64,000 nucleotides of DNA, taken from contig NZ_SOHL01000023.1 of NCBI RefSeq assembly GCF_004403985.1, positions 1 through 64,000 of the forward strand. Reading direction: 5' to 3'. The position numbers were made by a program, and so were the translations under genes. Under the pieces are notes generated by a model. That model was given only the letters and a program-made list of their open reading frames with translations, was not told the DNA's origin and searched no databases. Origin of the DNA: Cryobacterium gelidum (GTDB taxonomy: Bacteria > Actinomycetota > Actinomycetes > Actinomycetales > Microbacteriaceae). This document shows positions 37,154 to 47,601 of the stretch, one piece after another (position 1 is the first letter of the stretch; the number at the start of each line of letters is the position of its first letter).

Positions 37154-39133
37154 GTGGCTGACGGCTTTGCGCTTTTCACCGACCGATCCATTGTCGCGAT
37201 GCGCGTCAACGGCGAGTTGAAAGACCTGGCAACCACCGTGTTGCCAACGGATGCCGTCGAACCGGTCAGCATAGATTCTCCCGACGGCCTCAGTATTCTG
37301 CGCCACTCAGCCGCTCACGTCCTGGCCCAGGCGGTGCAGACGGTGAACCCGACCGCCAAGCTCGGTATCGGCCCGCCCATCACCGACGGGTTCTACTACG
37401 ACTTCGACGTCGAGGTGCCGTTCACCCCTGACGACGTGAAGTCACTCGAAAAGGCCATGGATCGCATCATCCGTCAAGGCCAACGCTTCGTGCGTCGCGT
37501 AGTGACCGACGACGAAGCCCGCGCTGAACTGGCCGCTGAGCCGTACAAGCTCGAACTCATCGGCCTCAAGGGTGGTTCGAGCACCGAGGACAACGAGTCG
37601 GTCGAGGTCGGCGGCGCTGAACTGACCATCTACGACAACGTTGACCCGAAGACGGGGGAGACGCTCTGGAAAGATCTCTGCCGCGGCCCGCACCTGCCCA
37701 ACACCCGCATGATCGGCAACGGCTATTCGCTCACCCGCCTGGCCGCCGCATACTGGCGTGGCTCCGAGAAGAACCCGCAGCTGCAGCGCATCTACGGCAC
37801 CGCCTGGCCCAGCAAAGACGAACTGCGCGCCTACCAGACCCGTCAGGAAGAGGCGGCCAAGCGCGATCACCGCAAACTCGGTGCCGAACTCGACCTGTTC
37901 AGCTTTCCCGAGGAGATCGGTTCCGGCCTGGCAGTATTCCATCCCAAGGGCGGCATCATCCGGCAGGAGATGGAGAGCTACTCCCGCAAGCGCCACGTTG
38001 AGGCCGGCTACGACTTCGTCTATTCGCCGCACATCACCAAGTCGACCCTGTTCGAAACATCGGGCCACCTCGACTGGTACCGCGAGGGCATGTTCCCCCC
38101 GATGCACCTCGACGAGGAACGTGACGAGACCGGCCATGTCACCCGCCAGGGCGTCGACTACTACCTGAAACCGATGAACTGCCCGTTCCACAACCTCATC
38201 TTCAAGTCCAGCGGTCGCAGCTACCGCGAGCTGCCGATGCGCCTGTTCGAATTCGGGTCGGTCTACCGCTATGAGAAGTCCGGCGTGCTCAACGGGCTCA
38301 CCCGGGTGCGCGGCATGACCCAGGACGATGCCCACATCTACACGACCAAGGAAGGCATGAAGGAGGAGCTCACGAGTACCCTCAACTTCGTGCTGCAGTT
38401 GCTCGCCGACTACGGCCTCGAGGACTACTACCTCGAGCTGTCCACCAAAGACCCGAAAAAGTTCGTCGGCAGTGACGACGCCTGGGACGAAGCCACCGAG
38501 ACGCTCCGTGAGGTCGCCGAGGCATCCGGTCTCGATCTGGTCGCCGACCCGGGCGGGGCAGCGTTCTACGGCCCCAAGATCTCGGTGCAGGCCCGCGACG
38601 CCATCGGGCGCACCTGGCAGATGTCGACCATTCAGCTTGACTTCAACCTGCCAGAACGGTTCGACCTCGAATACACCGCGAACGACGGCAGCCGCCAGCG
38701 CCCGGTCATGATCCACCGCGCCCTGTTCGGCTCGATCGAGCGCTTCTTCGCCGTGCTCACCGAGCACTACGCCGGGGCGTTCCCGGTCTGGCTGGCGCCG
38801 ATGCAGGTCGTCGGCATCCCCGTCTCCGAGCAGTACGGCCCGTACCTCGATGACGTGATCGCCACCCTGAGGAAAGCCGGCGTGCGCGCGGAGGTCGACC
38901 ATTCCGACGACCGCATGCAGAAGAAGATCCGCACCCACACCAAGGCGAAGGTGCCCTACCAGCTCATCGTCGGCGAAGACGACCAGGCCAACGGCGCGGT
39001 GAGCTTTCGCTACCGCGACGGCACGCAGCAAAACGGCGTGCCGATCGCCGATGCCGTGCGTCTCATCGTGGAATCCATCGAGATCCGCGCCCAGGTCATC
39101 ACGAGCCCGGTAGCGGCCGAAGTACAGGCATAG
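37154..39133 (+). CDS. thrS: Threonine--tRNA ligase
   Basis: This 659-residue class II synthetase charges tRNA-Thr. The N-terminal TGS part is short; the editing domain begins around [20 protein letters not shown] with its HxxxH. The zinc ligands of the catalytic site are the Cys in [12 protein letters not shown], a His in [10 protein letters not shown] and the His in [13 protein letters not shown]. An anticodon-binding domain ends the chain. A GTG start at 37154 has GGGAG upstream. It is followed after one base by the HIT gene, so the pair is an operon. Confidence 0.96.
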   Translation: MADGFALFTDRSIVAMRVNGELKDLATTVLPTDAVEPVSIDSPDGLSILRHSAAHVLAQAVQTVNPTAKLGIGPPITDGFYYDFDVEVPFTPDDVKSLEKAMDRIIRQGQRFVRRVVTDDEARAELAAEPYKLELIGLKGGSSTEDNESVEVGGAELTIYDNVDPKTGETLWKDLCRGPHLPNTRMIGNGYSLTRLAAAYWRGSEKNPQLQRIYGTAWPSKDELRAYQTRQEEAAKRDHRKLGAELDLFSFPEEIGSGLAVFHPKGGIIRQEMESYSRKRHVEAGYDFVYSPHITKSTLFETSGHLDWYREGMFPPMHLDEERDETGHVTRQGVDYYLKPMNCPFHNLIFKSSGRSYRELPMRLFEFGSVYRYEKSGVLNGLTRVRGMTQDDAHIYTTKEGMKEELTSTLNFVLQLLADYGLEDYYLELSTKDPKKFVGSDDAWDEATETLREVAEASGLDLVADPGGAAFYGPKISVQARDAIGRTWQMSTIQLDFNLPERFDLEYTANDGSRQRPVMIHRALFGSIERFFAVLTEHYAGAFPVWLAPMQVVGIPVSEQYGPYLDDVIATLRKAGVRAEVDHSDDRMQKKIRTHTKAKVPYQLIVGEDDQANGAVSFRYRDGTQQNGVPIADAVRLIVESIEIRAQVITSPVAAEVQA

Positions 39134-39134
39134 C

Positions 39135-39743
39135 ATGACGGGAATTCCGGACGATCGGCTGCGTGGCTCGGACGCTGTCGACGCTGGCGCGACCGAAACC
39201 GCTGCCGAGTTCGCCGCGGTTCCAGATGCCTTCCAACGGCTCTGGACGCCGCATCGGATGGTCTACATCCAAGACGGGCAGCAGCCGCACCCCGATGACT
39301 GCCCGTTCTGCATTGCGCCGACACTGGACGACGAGAAGGCTCTGATCGTGGCGCGCGGTACCCACGCTTACGTAATCCTCAACCTGTTTCCCTACAACAG
39401 CGGCCACGTGCTCGTCTGCCCATATCGGCATGTCGCCACCTACGACCAGGCCACGTCGGAAGAGATCGCCGAGATCGGCGAACTCACCCAGGTCGCGATG
39501 CGGGTGCTCACCGAGGTGTCGAACTGTGACGGATTCAACATCGGTATGAATCAGGGGCGCATCGCCGGGGCCGGCATCGCCGAGCACCTGCACCAGCACA
39601 TCGTGCCCCGCTGGGCACTCGACTCCAATTTCTTTCCCATCATCGCTGGCACCAAGGCCATTCCGCGTCTGCTCGGCGACGTGCGTCGGGAGATCGCCGA
39701 GGGCTGGCCCGGCGCCACAACCGCGCCTGCAGGCACCCTCTAA
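39135..39743 (+). CDS. HIT-family nucleotide hydrolase/phosphorylase
   Basis: The 202-residue protein carries the histidine triad HLHQHIVPRW and an N-terminal CPFCI motif, typical of the actinobacterial HIT group downstream of thrS. The M. tuberculosis equivalent (Rv2613c) is an Ap4A phosphorylase, so turnover of dinucleoside polyphosphates made by synthetases is plausible (inference from family and location). It is followed by a hairpin rather than by the usual pgsA gene. Confidence 0.88.
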   Translation: MTGIPDDRLRGSDAVDAGATETAAEFAAVPDAFQRLWTPHRMVYIQDGQQPHPDDCPFCIAPTLDDEKALIVARGTHAYVILNLFPYNSGHVLVCPYRHVATYDQATSEEIAEIGELTQVAMRVLTEVSNCDGFNIGMNQGRIAGAGIAEHLHQHIVPRWALDSNFFPIIAGTKAIPRLLGDVRREIAEGWPGATTAPAGTL

Positions 39744-39753
39744 TTCCTCTCCC

Positions 39754-39780
39754 ACCGGGCGGCGTGCCGGTGCGCCCGGT
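39754..39780 (+). terminator. Hairpin after the HIT gene
   Basis: ACCGGGCG and CGCCCGGT pair across an 11-base loop eleven bases after the stop, separating thrS-HIT from pdxS. No strong U tract. Confidence 0.55.
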
Positions 39781-39838
39781 CACTTCCCTTCGACCCCTCT
39801 GACCAGACCATCACCGTGCAAGGAATAGGATGGTGGTT

Positions 39839-40741
39839 ATGACTGAATCAACCTCCGCCGAGCAATTCGGATCGAGCCGCGTCAAGCGTGGACTCGCCGA
39901 AATGCTCAAGGGCGGCGTCATCATGGACGTCGTCACCGCTGCCCAGGCTCGTATTGCTGAAGACGCCGGCGCTGTCGCCGTCATGGCTCTCGAACGCGTT
40001 CCCGCCGACATCCGCGCACAGGGCGGCGTGGCCCGCATGAGCGACCCCGACCTCATCGACAGCATCATCGCCGAGGTCAATATTCCGGTCATGGCGAAGA
40101 CTCGTATCGGCCACTTCGTGGAAGCCCAAATCCTCGAGGTGCTCGGCGTCGACTACATCGACGAGTCCGAGGTGCTCAGCCCGGCCGACTATGTGAACCA
40201 CATCGACAAGTGGAACTTCACCATCCCCTTCGTCTGTGGCGCTACTACCCTCGGTGAGGCGCTCCGCCGCATCACCGAGGGTGCGGCCATGATTCGCTCC
40301 AAGGGCGAGGCCGGTACCGGCGATGTCTCCGAAGCCACCAAGCACATTCGCACCATCAACGGTGAGATCAAGCGCCTCTCCTCGATGAGCCGCGACGAAC
40401 TGTACGTCGCCGCCAAGGAGCTGCAGGCACCGTACGAGCTCGTCGCCGAGATCGCCTCCACCGGAAAGCTGCCCGTCGTGTTGTTCACAGCCGGGGGCGT
40501 GGCCACCCCGGCCGACGCCGCCATGATGATGCAGCTCGGCGCTGACGGCGTGTTCGTCGGCTCCGGCATCTTCAAGGCGGGCAACCCCGAGCAGCGCGCT
40601 GCGGCAATCGTCAAGGCCGTCACGTTCTACGACGATGCCAAGGTTATCGCGGGTGTCTCGCGCGGCCTCGGAGAGGCCATGGTCGGCATCAACGTGTCCG
40701 ACATCCCCGCACCGCACCGCCTCGCCACCCGCGGCTGGTAG
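39839..40741 (+). CDS. pdxS: Pyridoxal 5'-phosphate synthase lyase subunit PdxS
   Basis: PdxS builds PLP from ribose 5-phosphate, glyceraldehyde 3-phosphate and ammonia supplied by PdxT. The 300-residue barrel shows [41 protein letters not shown], the Lys in [16 protein letters not shown], and [31 protein letters not shown]. The start could also be ATG 39830; ATG 39839 was preferred because TAGGA lies about eight bases before it. pdxT follows after twelve bases. Confidence 0.96.
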   Translation: MTESTSAEQFGSSRVKRGLAEMLKGGVIMDVVTAAQARIAEDAGAVAVMALERVPADIRAQGGVARMSDPDLIDSIIAEVNIPVMAKTRIGHFVEAQILEVLGVDYIDESEVLSPADYVNHIDKWNFTIPFVCGATTLGEALRRITEGAAMIRSKGEAGTGDVSEATKHIRTINGEIKRLSSMSRDELYVAAKELQAPYELVAEIASTGKLPVVLFTAGGVATPADAAMMMQLGADGVFVGSGIFKAGNPEQRAAAIVKAVTFYDDAKVIAGVSRGLGEAMVGINVSDIPAPHRLATRGW

Positions 40742-40752
40742 CCGGGCCGTTC

Positions 40753-41394
40753 GTGGCGATTCTGTCCGTCGGCACCCGACCTGCTGAAACCGCTGTACCG
40801 ACAGGGCTGCGGATCGGGGTGCTCGCCCTGCAGGGGGATTTTCGCGAGCACGCGCAGGTGCTGCGCGATCTTGGAGCGAGCGTCGACCTGGTGCGCCGTC
40901 CGGAAGAACTCGACCGCCTCGACGGTCTGGTCATTCCGGGCGGCGAATCGAGCGTCATGGACAAACTGGCCCGCACGTTCGGCCTCGCCGAGCCGTTGCG
41001 GGCTGCTATCCGGGGCGGCCTGCCGGTCTATGGCACCTGCGCGGGCCTGATAATGCTCGCCGACACGATTCTCGACGGCATGAACGGGCAGCAGAGTCTC
41101 GGCGGACTCGACATCGCGGTGCGCCGCAACGCCTTCGGCTCGCAGACGGCATCCTTTGAGACCGACCTCGACATTCCAGCGCTCGGGGTGAAGCCGGTGC
41201 ACGCCGTGTTCATTCGGGCTCCCGTCGTGGAGACGCTCGGTCCGCGGGCGACCGCGCTGGCCACCCTCGACGACGGCCGCTGCGTCGCCGTGGAGCAGGG
41301 CAACCTACTCGGCACGTCCTTTCACCCGGAGATCACCGGCGAGTACCGTTTCCACCGGTATTTCCTGCAGAAACTAGTCGTCGCAGCCCGGTGA
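40753..41394 (+). CDS. pdxT: Pyridoxal 5'-phosphate synthase glutaminase subunit PdxT
   Basis: The 213-residue glutaminase releases ammonia from glutamine for PdxS. The class-I triad is visible: nucleophile C96 in VYGTCAGLIML, and the His-x-Glu pair in GTSFHPEITGEYR. GGESSVMDKL forms the conserved oxyanion-side loop. The GTG at 40753 makes an N-terminal extension of about 17 residues before GLRIGVLALQGDF; a later start is possible. Confidence 0.95.
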   Translation: MAILSVGTRPAETAVPTGLRIGVLALQGDFREHAQVLRDLGASVDLVRRPEELDRLDGLVIPGGESSVMDKLARTFGLAEPLRAAIRGGLPVYGTCAGLIMLADTILDGMNGQQSLGGLDIAVRRNAFGSQTASFETDLDIPALGVKPVHAVFIRAPVVETLGPRATALATLDDGRCVAVEQGNLLGTSFHPEITGEYRFHRYFLQKLVVAAR

Positions 41395-41480
41395 TCGAGC
41401 GGCCGGCTGTGGGCCCAATTGTGCCCGGCGCGGGAGTGTAGCTAGGGTTCAGACATGACTCAGAATTCAAGTGGTCAACG

Positions 41481-42035
41481 ATGACCCGTTATGTAGCACT
41501 GCTTCGTGGCATCAATGTCAACGGCATAACCATTGCCATGACAGATCTTGCCGCCACCTTCCATGACCTCGGCTACACCGACGTGAAAACGGTGCTGGCG
41601 AGTGGCAATGTCCTCTTCAGCATCGACAGCCCGCTCGTCGACAAAGCGGATGCCGTGGCACTCAAGGCTCGCATTGAAGCAGCACTGACCGCCCGGTTCG
41701 AATACGAGGCGTGGATCGTGCTCGTCGATGCCGAATCGCTCGATCGGATTGTGCGCGCGTACCCGTTCGACGCGGGCCGTGACGGCTGGCATTCCTATGT
41801 CATGTTTTCGTCCGACCCTGGTCATCTCAGTGAGCTCGCCGGCCACGCGAAGGAACTCGATGCCGCCGACGAGCGCATCGAACTCGGCCACGGCGTGCTC
41901 TACTGGGAGGTTCGCAAGGCCGTGGGCATCAAGAGCGCCTTCAGCAAGAAAAGCGCCAAGATCAAATACCGCGACACGACAACGACCCGCAACCTGAACA
42001 CCCTACATAAGCTGCTGGAAGTTACACCGGGATAG
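41481..42035 (+). CDS. DUF1697 protein
   Basis: The 184-residue product matches DUF1697: YVALLRGINVNG at the start, KTVLASGNVLFS, and a Lys/Thr-rich end TTTTRNLNTLHKLLE. The function is unknown. It lies between pdxT and yebC, where a thioesterase or other accessory gene sits in some relatives, and may be an insertion in the cluster. No ribosome site is obvious before ATG 41481. Confidence 0.88.
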   Translation: MTRYVALLRGINVNGITIAMTDLAATFHDLGYTDVKTVLASGNVLFSIDSPLVDKADAVALKARIEAALTARFEYEAWIVLVDAESLDRIVRAYPFDAGRDGWHSYVMFSSDPGHLSELAGHAKELDAADERIELGHGVLYWEVRKAVGIKSAFSKKSAKIKYRDTTTTRNLNTLHKLLEVTPG

Positions 42036-42143
42036 ACTAATCCGGCACCTAATGTGCACCGACCACGCGCTGCCGCCGCATCTGTAACCAGGGCTGGCAC
42101 CCGCCGCACCACGAGAACGATCACGCACAACAACGGGAGATGT

Positions 42144-42908
42144 ATGTCCGGGCATTCCAAATGGGCCACCACCAAGCACCAGAAGGCGGTCACCGACTCG
42201 CGTCGGGCGAAGGCGTTCGCCAAGCTCATCAAGAACATCGAGGTTGCGGCCCGACTCGGCGGCGCTGACCTCTCGGGCAACCCCACCCTGGTCGACGCCA
42301 TTCAGAAGGCCAAGAAGACTTCGGTCCCCAACGACAACATCGACCGTGCGGTGAAGCGCGGTGCCGGGTTGTCGGGCGAGCAGGTCGACTACACGACGAT
42401 CATGTACGAGGGTTATGCCACGCATGGCGTCGCAATCATGATCGAGTGCCTTACCGACAACAAGAACCGCGCCGCGGCCGAGGTGCGCACCACGATGGCT
42501 CGCAACGGCGGAGCCATGGCTGACCCCGGCAGTGTGGCCTACAACTTTCACCGCAAGGGCGTCGTCGTGGTCAAGCGCCTGCCGACGATCACCGAAGACG
42601 ACATCATGCTCGCCGTTCTCGACGCCGGTGCCGAAGAAGTCATCGATGAGGGTGAGACCTTCGAGATCTTTTCTGACGCGAGTGACCTCGTCGCCACCCG
42701 CACCGCGTTGCAGGCTGCCGGAATCGACTACGAGTCGGCCGATATCGCCTTCGTGCCGTCGCTCAAGATCGAGGTCGACGCCGAAACCGCCCGCAAGGTC
42801 TTCCACCTGATCGACGCGATGGAAGACCTCGACGACGTGCAAAACGTGTACTCCAACTACGACCTGTCGGCCGAGGTACAGGCCGCACTGGCCGCCGAGT
42901 CCGCGTAG
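42144..42908 (+). CDS. YebC/PmpR-family protein
   Basis: The 254-residue protein begins [25 protein letters not shown], the conserved start of the family, and contains [28 protein letters not shown]. Family members are either DNA-binding regulators or, as shown for some YebC proteins, translation factors that relieve ribosome stalling on proline runs. The start at 42144 has GGGAG upstream. It heads the yebC-ruvC-ruvA-ruvB run. Confidence 0.94.
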   Translation: MSGHSKWATTKHQKAVTDSRRAKAFAKLIKNIEVAARLGGADLSGNPTLVDAIQKAKKTSVPNDNIDRAVKRGAGLSGEQVDYTTIMYEGYATHGVAIMIECLTDNKNRAAAEVRTTMARNGGAMADPGSVAYNFHRKGVVVVKRLPTITEDDIMLAVLDAGAEEVIDEGETFEIFSDASDLVATRTALQAAGIDYESADIAFVPSLKIEVDAETARKVFHLIDAMEDLDDVQNVYSNYDLSAEVQAALAAESA

Positions 42909-42912
42909 TCCG

Positions 42913-43554
42913 ATGGCGGTCCGGGTTCTCGGCATCGACCCGGGCCTCACCCGTTGCGGTGTGGGCGTGGTCGACGTCGAGGGCAATCGCTCGGCCCGCC
43001 TGGTTGACGTGACCGTGCTGCGCAGTGCGCCCGACCTGCCCCTCGAACAGCGGCTGCTGCTGCTGTCCCGGGGACTCGAAGAGATGCTCGACCGACACCG
43101 GCCGCAGTTCATCGCCATCGAGCGGGTCTTCGCGCAGCTCAACGTGAGCACCGTCATGGGCACCGCCCAGATCAGCGGGGTCGCCCTGCTGCTCGCCGCG
43201 CAACGCGGCCTACCGGTCACCCTGCACACCCCGAGCGAGGTGAAGGCCGCCATCACCGGGTACGGTTCCGCAGACAAGAAGCAGGTCGGCACCATGGTCG
43301 CCCGCATTCTCGGGCTGACCGAGATTCCCAAACCAGCCGACGCAGCGGATGCCCTTGCCCTCGCGATCTGTCATGCCTGGCGCACCGGGGCATCGGGCGG
43401 CACCCTTCCGACCGTCGCCTCGGTCGCCACCAACAGGCTCACCGCTGGCGCGCTCACCCCTGGAGCACTGACCCCCGCCCAGAAAGCGTGGCGCGCCGCC
43501 GAACGGGGTTCGGTGCCAGCAGCGTCGGCGGTGCCCCGTAGTCTTAAGCGGTGA
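42913..43554 (+). CDS. ruvC: Holliday junction endodeoxyribonuclease RuvC
   Basis: RuvC cuts four-way junctions during recombination. The 213-residue protein has the acidic residues D9 ([16 protein letters not shown]), the Glu in [18 protein letters not shown], and the Asp in the [14 protein letters not shown] end of the core. A C-terminal tail of about 35 Ala/Pro-rich residues is longer than in E. coli. It starts four bases after yebC and overlaps ruvA by four. Confidence 0.95.
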   Translation: MAVRVLGIDPGLTRCGVGVVDVEGNRSARLVDVTVLRSAPDLPLEQRLLLLSRGLEEMLDRHRPQFIAIERVFAQLNVSTVMGTAQISGVALLLAAQRGLPVTLHTPSEVKAAITGYGSADKKQVGTMVARILGLTEIPKPADAADALALAICHAWRTGASGGTLPTVASVATNRLTAGALTPGALTPAQKAWRAAERGSVPAASAVPRSLKR

Positions 43555-44216
43555 TCTCTTCCGTACGTGGCCTCGTCCTTTCAACCGCAGGCTCAACCGT
43601 CGTGATCGAGGTCGGGGGAGTCGGCCTCGGCGTGCAGGTGACGCCGGCCACCGCACTCGGCGTGCGCATCGATGAAGAAGCCAGGCTGGTGACGACCCTC
43701 ATCGTGCGCGAAGACTCGCTCACACTGTACGGCTTTGTAACCGCTGACGAACTCGCGGTTTTCGAGCTGCTCGTCGGTGTCACCGGTGTGGGCCCCAAAT
43801 CGGCCCTCGGCGTGCTCGCGGTGCTCACCCCGAATCAGATCGCCCAGGCCGTCGCGGGCGAAGACGACGGCGCATTCCGTAAGGTCAGCGGCATCGGGCC
43901 GAAGACCGCGAAACTCATCGTGCTCTCCCTGACCGGCAAACTCGCGGTCACGGCTGCGAGCACGCCAGCCCGCCGACCCGGGGCCACCTCGGTCGCCGCG
44001 AGCGTGCAGGCGGCACTGATCGGCCTCGGCTGGTCGGAGCGCGTCGCAGCCGAGGCCGTCGATGAGACCCTCACTGACCTGGCGGATGCTGCGGGCGAGG
44101 ATACCGCGCCGCCAACGGTCGCCGCCGTGCTCCGATTGGCCCTCGGCCGCTTAGGCCCGGCGGCGCACCACGCCACGGGCTCGGCCGCTGCGGCCACGGG
44201 AACGGGTCGCTCATGA
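43551..44216 (+). CDS. ruvA: Holliday junction branch migration complex subunit RuvA
   Basis: RuvA binds the junction and loads RuvB. The 221-residue product has the N-terminal OB domain ([20 protein letters not shown]), the two helix-hairpin-helix motifs ([20 protein letters not shown] and [19 protein letters not shown]), and a C-terminal RuvB-contact domain ([16 protein letters not shown]). It starts with GTG inside the ruvC end and overlaps the ruvB start (ATGA). Confidence 0.95.
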   Translation: MISSVRGLVLSTAGSTVVIEVGGVGLGVQVTPATALGVRIDEEARLVTTLIVREDSLTLYGFVTADELAVFELLVGVTGVGPKSALGVLAVLTPNQIAQAVAGEDDGAFRKVSGIGPKTAKLIVLSLTGKLAVTAASTPARRPGATSVAASVQAALIGLGWSERVAAEAVDETLTDLADAAGEDTAPPTVAAVLRLALGRLGPAAHHATGSAAAATGTGRS

Positions 44217-45262
44217 ACCCCGACGCCGGCTTTGAGCACCCCGCCGTTGAACTGACTAACCCGTCGCTGGAGAGCGAATCCGAGCTTGCCTTCGAGGGCG
44301 CCCTGCGCCCGGCGAGCTTGGCCGAATTCGTCGGCCAGAAGAAGGTGCGCGGGCAGTTGCAGCTGCTGCTGACCGCCGCGACGATGCAGAATCGCACACC
44401 CGACCACATCCTTCTGGCGGGCCCACCCGGCCTCGGCAAGACCACCCTCGCCATGATCGTCGCGTATGAGGGCAACCGCCCGCTGCGCATGTCGAGCGGC
44501 CCGGCCATTCAACACGCCGGCGATCTCGCGGCAGTGCTGTCGTCCCTGGTACCAGGGGAAGTGCTGTTCATCGATGAAATCCATCGCATGGCACGGTCGG
44601 CTGAAGAGATGCTCTACCTCGCCATGGAAGACTTCCGCATCGACATCATGGTCGGCAAGGGCGCCGGTGCTACCTCCGTTCCGCTCGACCTCGCGCCCTT
44701 CACCCTGGTCGGCGCCACTACCCGGTCAGGTCTGCTGCCGAACCCCTTGCGCGACCGATTCGGTTTCACTGCCCACCTCGAGTTCTACGCCGACAGCGAG
44801 CTCGAACAAGTGCTCGCCCGTGCCGCGCAGTTGATCGACCTGCCGATAAAAAAAGATGCCCTCGCCGAGATCGCCGGGCGGTGCCGCGGCACTCCACGCA
44901 TCGCGAACCGCCTGTTACGCCGCGTGCGCGACTACGCGCTCGTGCACGGGGGAGCGGCCGACATCGCCGCGGTGCACGCGGCCCTCGAACTGTATGACGT
45001 CGATGCGATCGGTCTCGACCGCCTCGACCGCGAAGTCATGAAGATCATTTTGACCCGGTTCGGAGGCGGGCCGGTGGGGCTCAACACCCTGGCCGTATCG
45101 GTCGGTGAAGAGTCCGAAACGGTGGAGGCGGTCGTAGAGCCGTTCCTGGTGCGGATAGGCTTCCTCACGCGTACCCCGCGAGGGCGGGTTGCCACCAGCG
45201 CAGCGTGGCAACATTTCGGTCTGACCCCTCCTCAGGGCAGTGCCACCCTTCTTGATCTATAA
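44213..45262 (+). CDS. ruvB: Holliday junction branch migration ATPase RuvB
   Basis: The 349-residue AAA+ motor drives branch migration. Walker A is [16 protein letters not shown], Walker [11 protein letters not shown], sensor 1 [20 protein letters not shown], and a C-terminal winged helix is present ([24 protein letters not shown]). It is translationally coupled to ruvA and is followed by a 114-base gap before yajC. Confidence 0.97.
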   Translation: MNPDAGFEHPAVELTNPSLESESELAFEGALRPASLAEFVGQKKVRGQLQLLLTAATMQNRTPDHILLAGPPGLGKTTLAMIVAYEGNRPLRMSSGPAIQHAGDLAAVLSSLVPGEVLFIDEIHRMARSAEEMLYLAMEDFRIDIMVGKGAGATSVPLDLAPFTLVGATTRSGLLPNPLRDRFGFTAHLEFYADSELEQVLARAAQLIDLPIKKDALAEIAGRCRGTPRIANRLLRRVRDYALVHGGAADIAAVHAALELYDVDAIGLDRLDREVMKIILTRFGGGPVGLNTLAVSVGEESETVEAVVEPFLVRIGFLTRTPRGRVATSAAWQHFGLTPPQGSATLLDL

Positions 45263-45306
45263 TTCAATTTGGTCCACCTGTCTATAGCCTTAGTTCAGAA
45301 GGCACC

Positions 45307-45324
45307 GGCCCGCACAAACGGGCC
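45307..45324. other. Small hairpin between ruvB and yajC
   Basis: GGCCCG-CACAAA-CGGGCC is a perfect 6-bp stem 44 bases after the ruvB stop and 52 bases before yajC. No U tract; role unknown. Confidence 0.35.
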
Positions 45325-45376
45325 GTCAATACAAGCTTCGGCCACCCGTGCCGCAATCGAAAGGTAATACAGTTTT

Positions 45377-45763
45377 ATGGATTCATTGACTCTCGTCATG
45401 TTGGCCGTTTTGGCCGTTCTCGTCTTCTTCATGTTCCGCAACGGCCGCAAGCGCAAGAAAGACCAGGAAGCCCTGCAGGCCACCATGGTTCCCGGCGCCG
45501 ACGTCATGACCAACTTCGGCATGTACGGCACGATCATCGCCATCGATGAAGAGGCCAACAAGGTCGAGCTGCAGATCGCCCCCGGCGTCGTTGTCGAAAT
45601 CCACCGTCAGACCATCGCCCGCGTGGTGGAACCGGTCGTCGCCGACGATCTCGATGACTCCAGTGTCGATAACACCGACTCGCTCACCGAGCCAGATTTC
45701 GGCCAGCGGGTTTCCGAGGGCGACGCCGACAGCACCGAACAGCCCAAAAAGGGTGACGCGTAG
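45377..45763 (+). CDS. yajC: Preprotein translocase accessory subunit YajC
   Basis: The 128-residue protein has one N-terminal membrane helix (LTLVMLAVLAVLVFFMF), then RNGRKRKKDQEALQATMVPGADVMTNFGMYGTI-type soluble part with the VPGADVMTNFGMYG block typical of YajC, and an acidic tail. YajC associates with SecDF at the Sec translocon. It is followed by secD and secF, in the usual order. Confidence 0.93.
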   Translation: MDSLTLVMLAVLAVLVFFMFRNGRKRKKDQEALQATMVPGADVMTNFGMYGTIIAIDEEANKVELQIAPGVVVEIHRQTIARVVEPVVADDLDDSSVDNTDSLTEPDFGQRVSEGDADSTEQPKKGDA

Positions 45764-45831
45764 TTTCATTCGTTCACGCAATACTTGCTGAGCATCACAG
45801 GTAACACAACGCACGTACTGCATCACGCGGC

Positions 45832-45857
45832 GCGCCCACGCATTCTGGCGTGGGCGC
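45832..45857. other. Strong hairpin just upstream of secD
   Basis: GCGCCCACGC, loop ATTCTG and GCGTGGGCGC form a perfect 10-bp stem ending 22 bases before the secD start. It could attenuate or stabilise the secD message; no U tract follows. Confidence 0.5.
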
Positions 45858-45879
45858 CAACAGAAAGCTGAGTTCATAG

Positions 45880-47601
45880 GTGGCTAAGTCGTCTCCGGTC
45901 AAGAAGGCCTGGCGTTCCCTGACCTGGCTTGGCGTGCTTATCGTCGGCCTGATCGCCCTCAACGCTTTCGGCGTATTCACCCAGAACGGATCGTGGACGC
46001 CGAAACTGGCACTCGACCTCGAGGGCGGAACACAGATCATCCTTGCCCCTCAGGTCGAGAGTGGCGCGACAGTGACCTCGGAGCAGCTCACCGAGGCCGT
46101 GGGCATCATTCGCCAGCGCGTCAACTCCTCGGGAGTCTCCGAGGCGGAGGTCAACACCCAGGGCGGTCGGAACATCGTCGTGTCGATCCCCGGTACCCCC
46201 GATGACGCCACCCTGGAACGCATCAAGTCGTCTGCCAAGCTCGAGTTCCGTGCGGTGCTCGTGGCGGGCCAACCGTCCGGCCAGACCATGGGCGCTGACG
46301 GTACCGCAACGCCTGCACCGCAGGCTCCTGTCGATCCGAGCCTGTCGACCACGCCCGCCGTCGAACCGACCAACGCGAGCGATTTGAACTACGTCACGCC
46401 CGCACTCCAGGCCGAGTACGACGCCTTCGACTGCGGCAAAATCAACACGACCAATGTGGCGCCGGCCAACCAGCCCCTGATCACCTGCGAAGCCGATGGC
46501 TCGGTCAAGTACATCCTCGGCCCGGTCGAGGTCGACGGATCGACGATCGCCAACGCGACCAACGGCCAGCGCACCACGCAGAGCGGCGCGACCACGGGCG
46601 AGTGGGCGGTCAACATCGTCTTCAACGGCACGGGAACGTCGAAATTCGCTGATGTCACAACACGACTGTTCAACCTCACCGGTGTGCAGAACCAGTTTGC
46701 GATCGTGCTCGACGGCCGAGTCATTTCGGCGCCGGCCACCCAGGGCGCCATCCTTGACGGCAAGCCGCAGATCACCGGTTCATTCGACCAGGACAGTTCC
46801 AAGGCCCTGGCCGACCAGCTGAAGTTCGGTGCTCTTCCCATCAGCTTCACCGTGCAAAGCCAGGACACCATCTCGGCGACGCTCGGTTCGACGCAACTTT
46901 TGAATGGGCTCATCGCCGGCCTGATCGGTTTGATCCTCGTTGTCATGTACTCGCTCGCGCAGTACCGTCTTCTCGGTTTGATCACGATTGCGTCCCTCGG
47001 CGTGGCAGCGGTGATCACCTACCTCCTGATCACCATCCTGTCCTGGCGCGAGGGCTACCGCCTGTCCCTGGCCGGTGTCGCCGGTTTGATCGTGGCCATC
47101 GGTATCACCGCCGACTCGTTCATCGTCTACTTCGAACGCGTGCGCGACGAGCTGCGTGATGGCCGCGGGCTGGAGTCCTCGGTCGAGGCTGGCTGGAAGC
47201 GGGCCTTCCGCACCATCGTCGCCTCCGACGTTGTCAACTTCCTCGCGGCAGCCGTATTGTTCGTGCTCGCCGTCGGCAACGTGCGCGGGTTCGCACTGAC
47301 CCTGGGTCTCACCACGGTCGTCGACCTCCTCGTGGTCGGCTTGTTCACGCACCCGATGCTTCAGCTGGTCGCTCAGACGAAGTTCTTCAACGAGGGCCAC
47401 AAATTCAGCGGGCTCGATCCGCGAGCGCTCGGTGCCGTTTACCGGGGACGCGCTCGATTCGAGCCCTCGGCGGCTGTCCCGGGGACCAAGGCCTCATCCT
47501 CCAGCAAAGAGGCGGCCAAACGGCAAACCATCGCCGAACGGAAGGCGTCGGAACTCGTTGGAACCAGCACTGATCGATCGACAGACAGGAAGGATTCCTG
47601 A
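45880..47601 (+). CDS. secD: Protein translocase subunit SecD
   Basis: SecD uses the proton gradient to assist late protein export. The 573-residue protein has a first helix near 14-32, the P1 periplasmic domain (LALDLEGGTQIILAP, then IRQRVNSSGVSEAEV), an Ala/Pro linker, the QFAIVLDGRVISAPATQG block, and five C-terminal helices with SLAGVAGLIVAIGITADSF. The C-terminal tail is basic. The GTG start has little ribosome-site similarity. Its TGA stop overlaps the secF ATG by one base. Confidence 0.95.
   Translation: MAKSSPVKKAWRSLTWLGVLIVGLIALNAFGVFTQNGSWTPKLALDLEGGTQIILAPQVESGATVTSEQLTEAVGIIRQRVNSSGVSEAEVNTQGGRNIVVSIPGTPDDATLERIKSSAKLEFRAVLVAGQPSGQTMGADGTATPAPQAPVDPSLSTTPAVEPTNASDLNYVTPALQAEYDAFDCGKINTTNVAPANQPLITCEADGSVKYILGPVEVDGSTIANATNGQRTTQSGATTGEWAVNIVFNGTGTSKFADVTTRLFNLTGVQNQFAIVLDGRVISAPATQGAILDGKPQITGSFDQDSSKALADQLKFGALPISFTVQSQDTISATLGSTQLLNGLIAGLIGLILVVMYSLAQYRLLGLITIASLGVAAVITYLLITILSWREGYRLSLAGVAGLIVAIGITADSFIVYFERVRDELRDGRGLESSVEAGWKRAFRTIVASDVVNFLAAAVLFVLAVGNVRGFALTLGLTTVVDLLVVGLFTHPMLQLVAQTKFFNEGHKFSGLDPRALGAVYRGRARFEPSAAVPGTKASSSSKEAAKRQTIAERKASELVGTSTDRSTDRKDS

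Noticed and set aside
37442..39136. Long minus-strand frame opposite thrS
   Set aside because: Antisense shadow; thrS motifs occupy the plus strand across the whole length.
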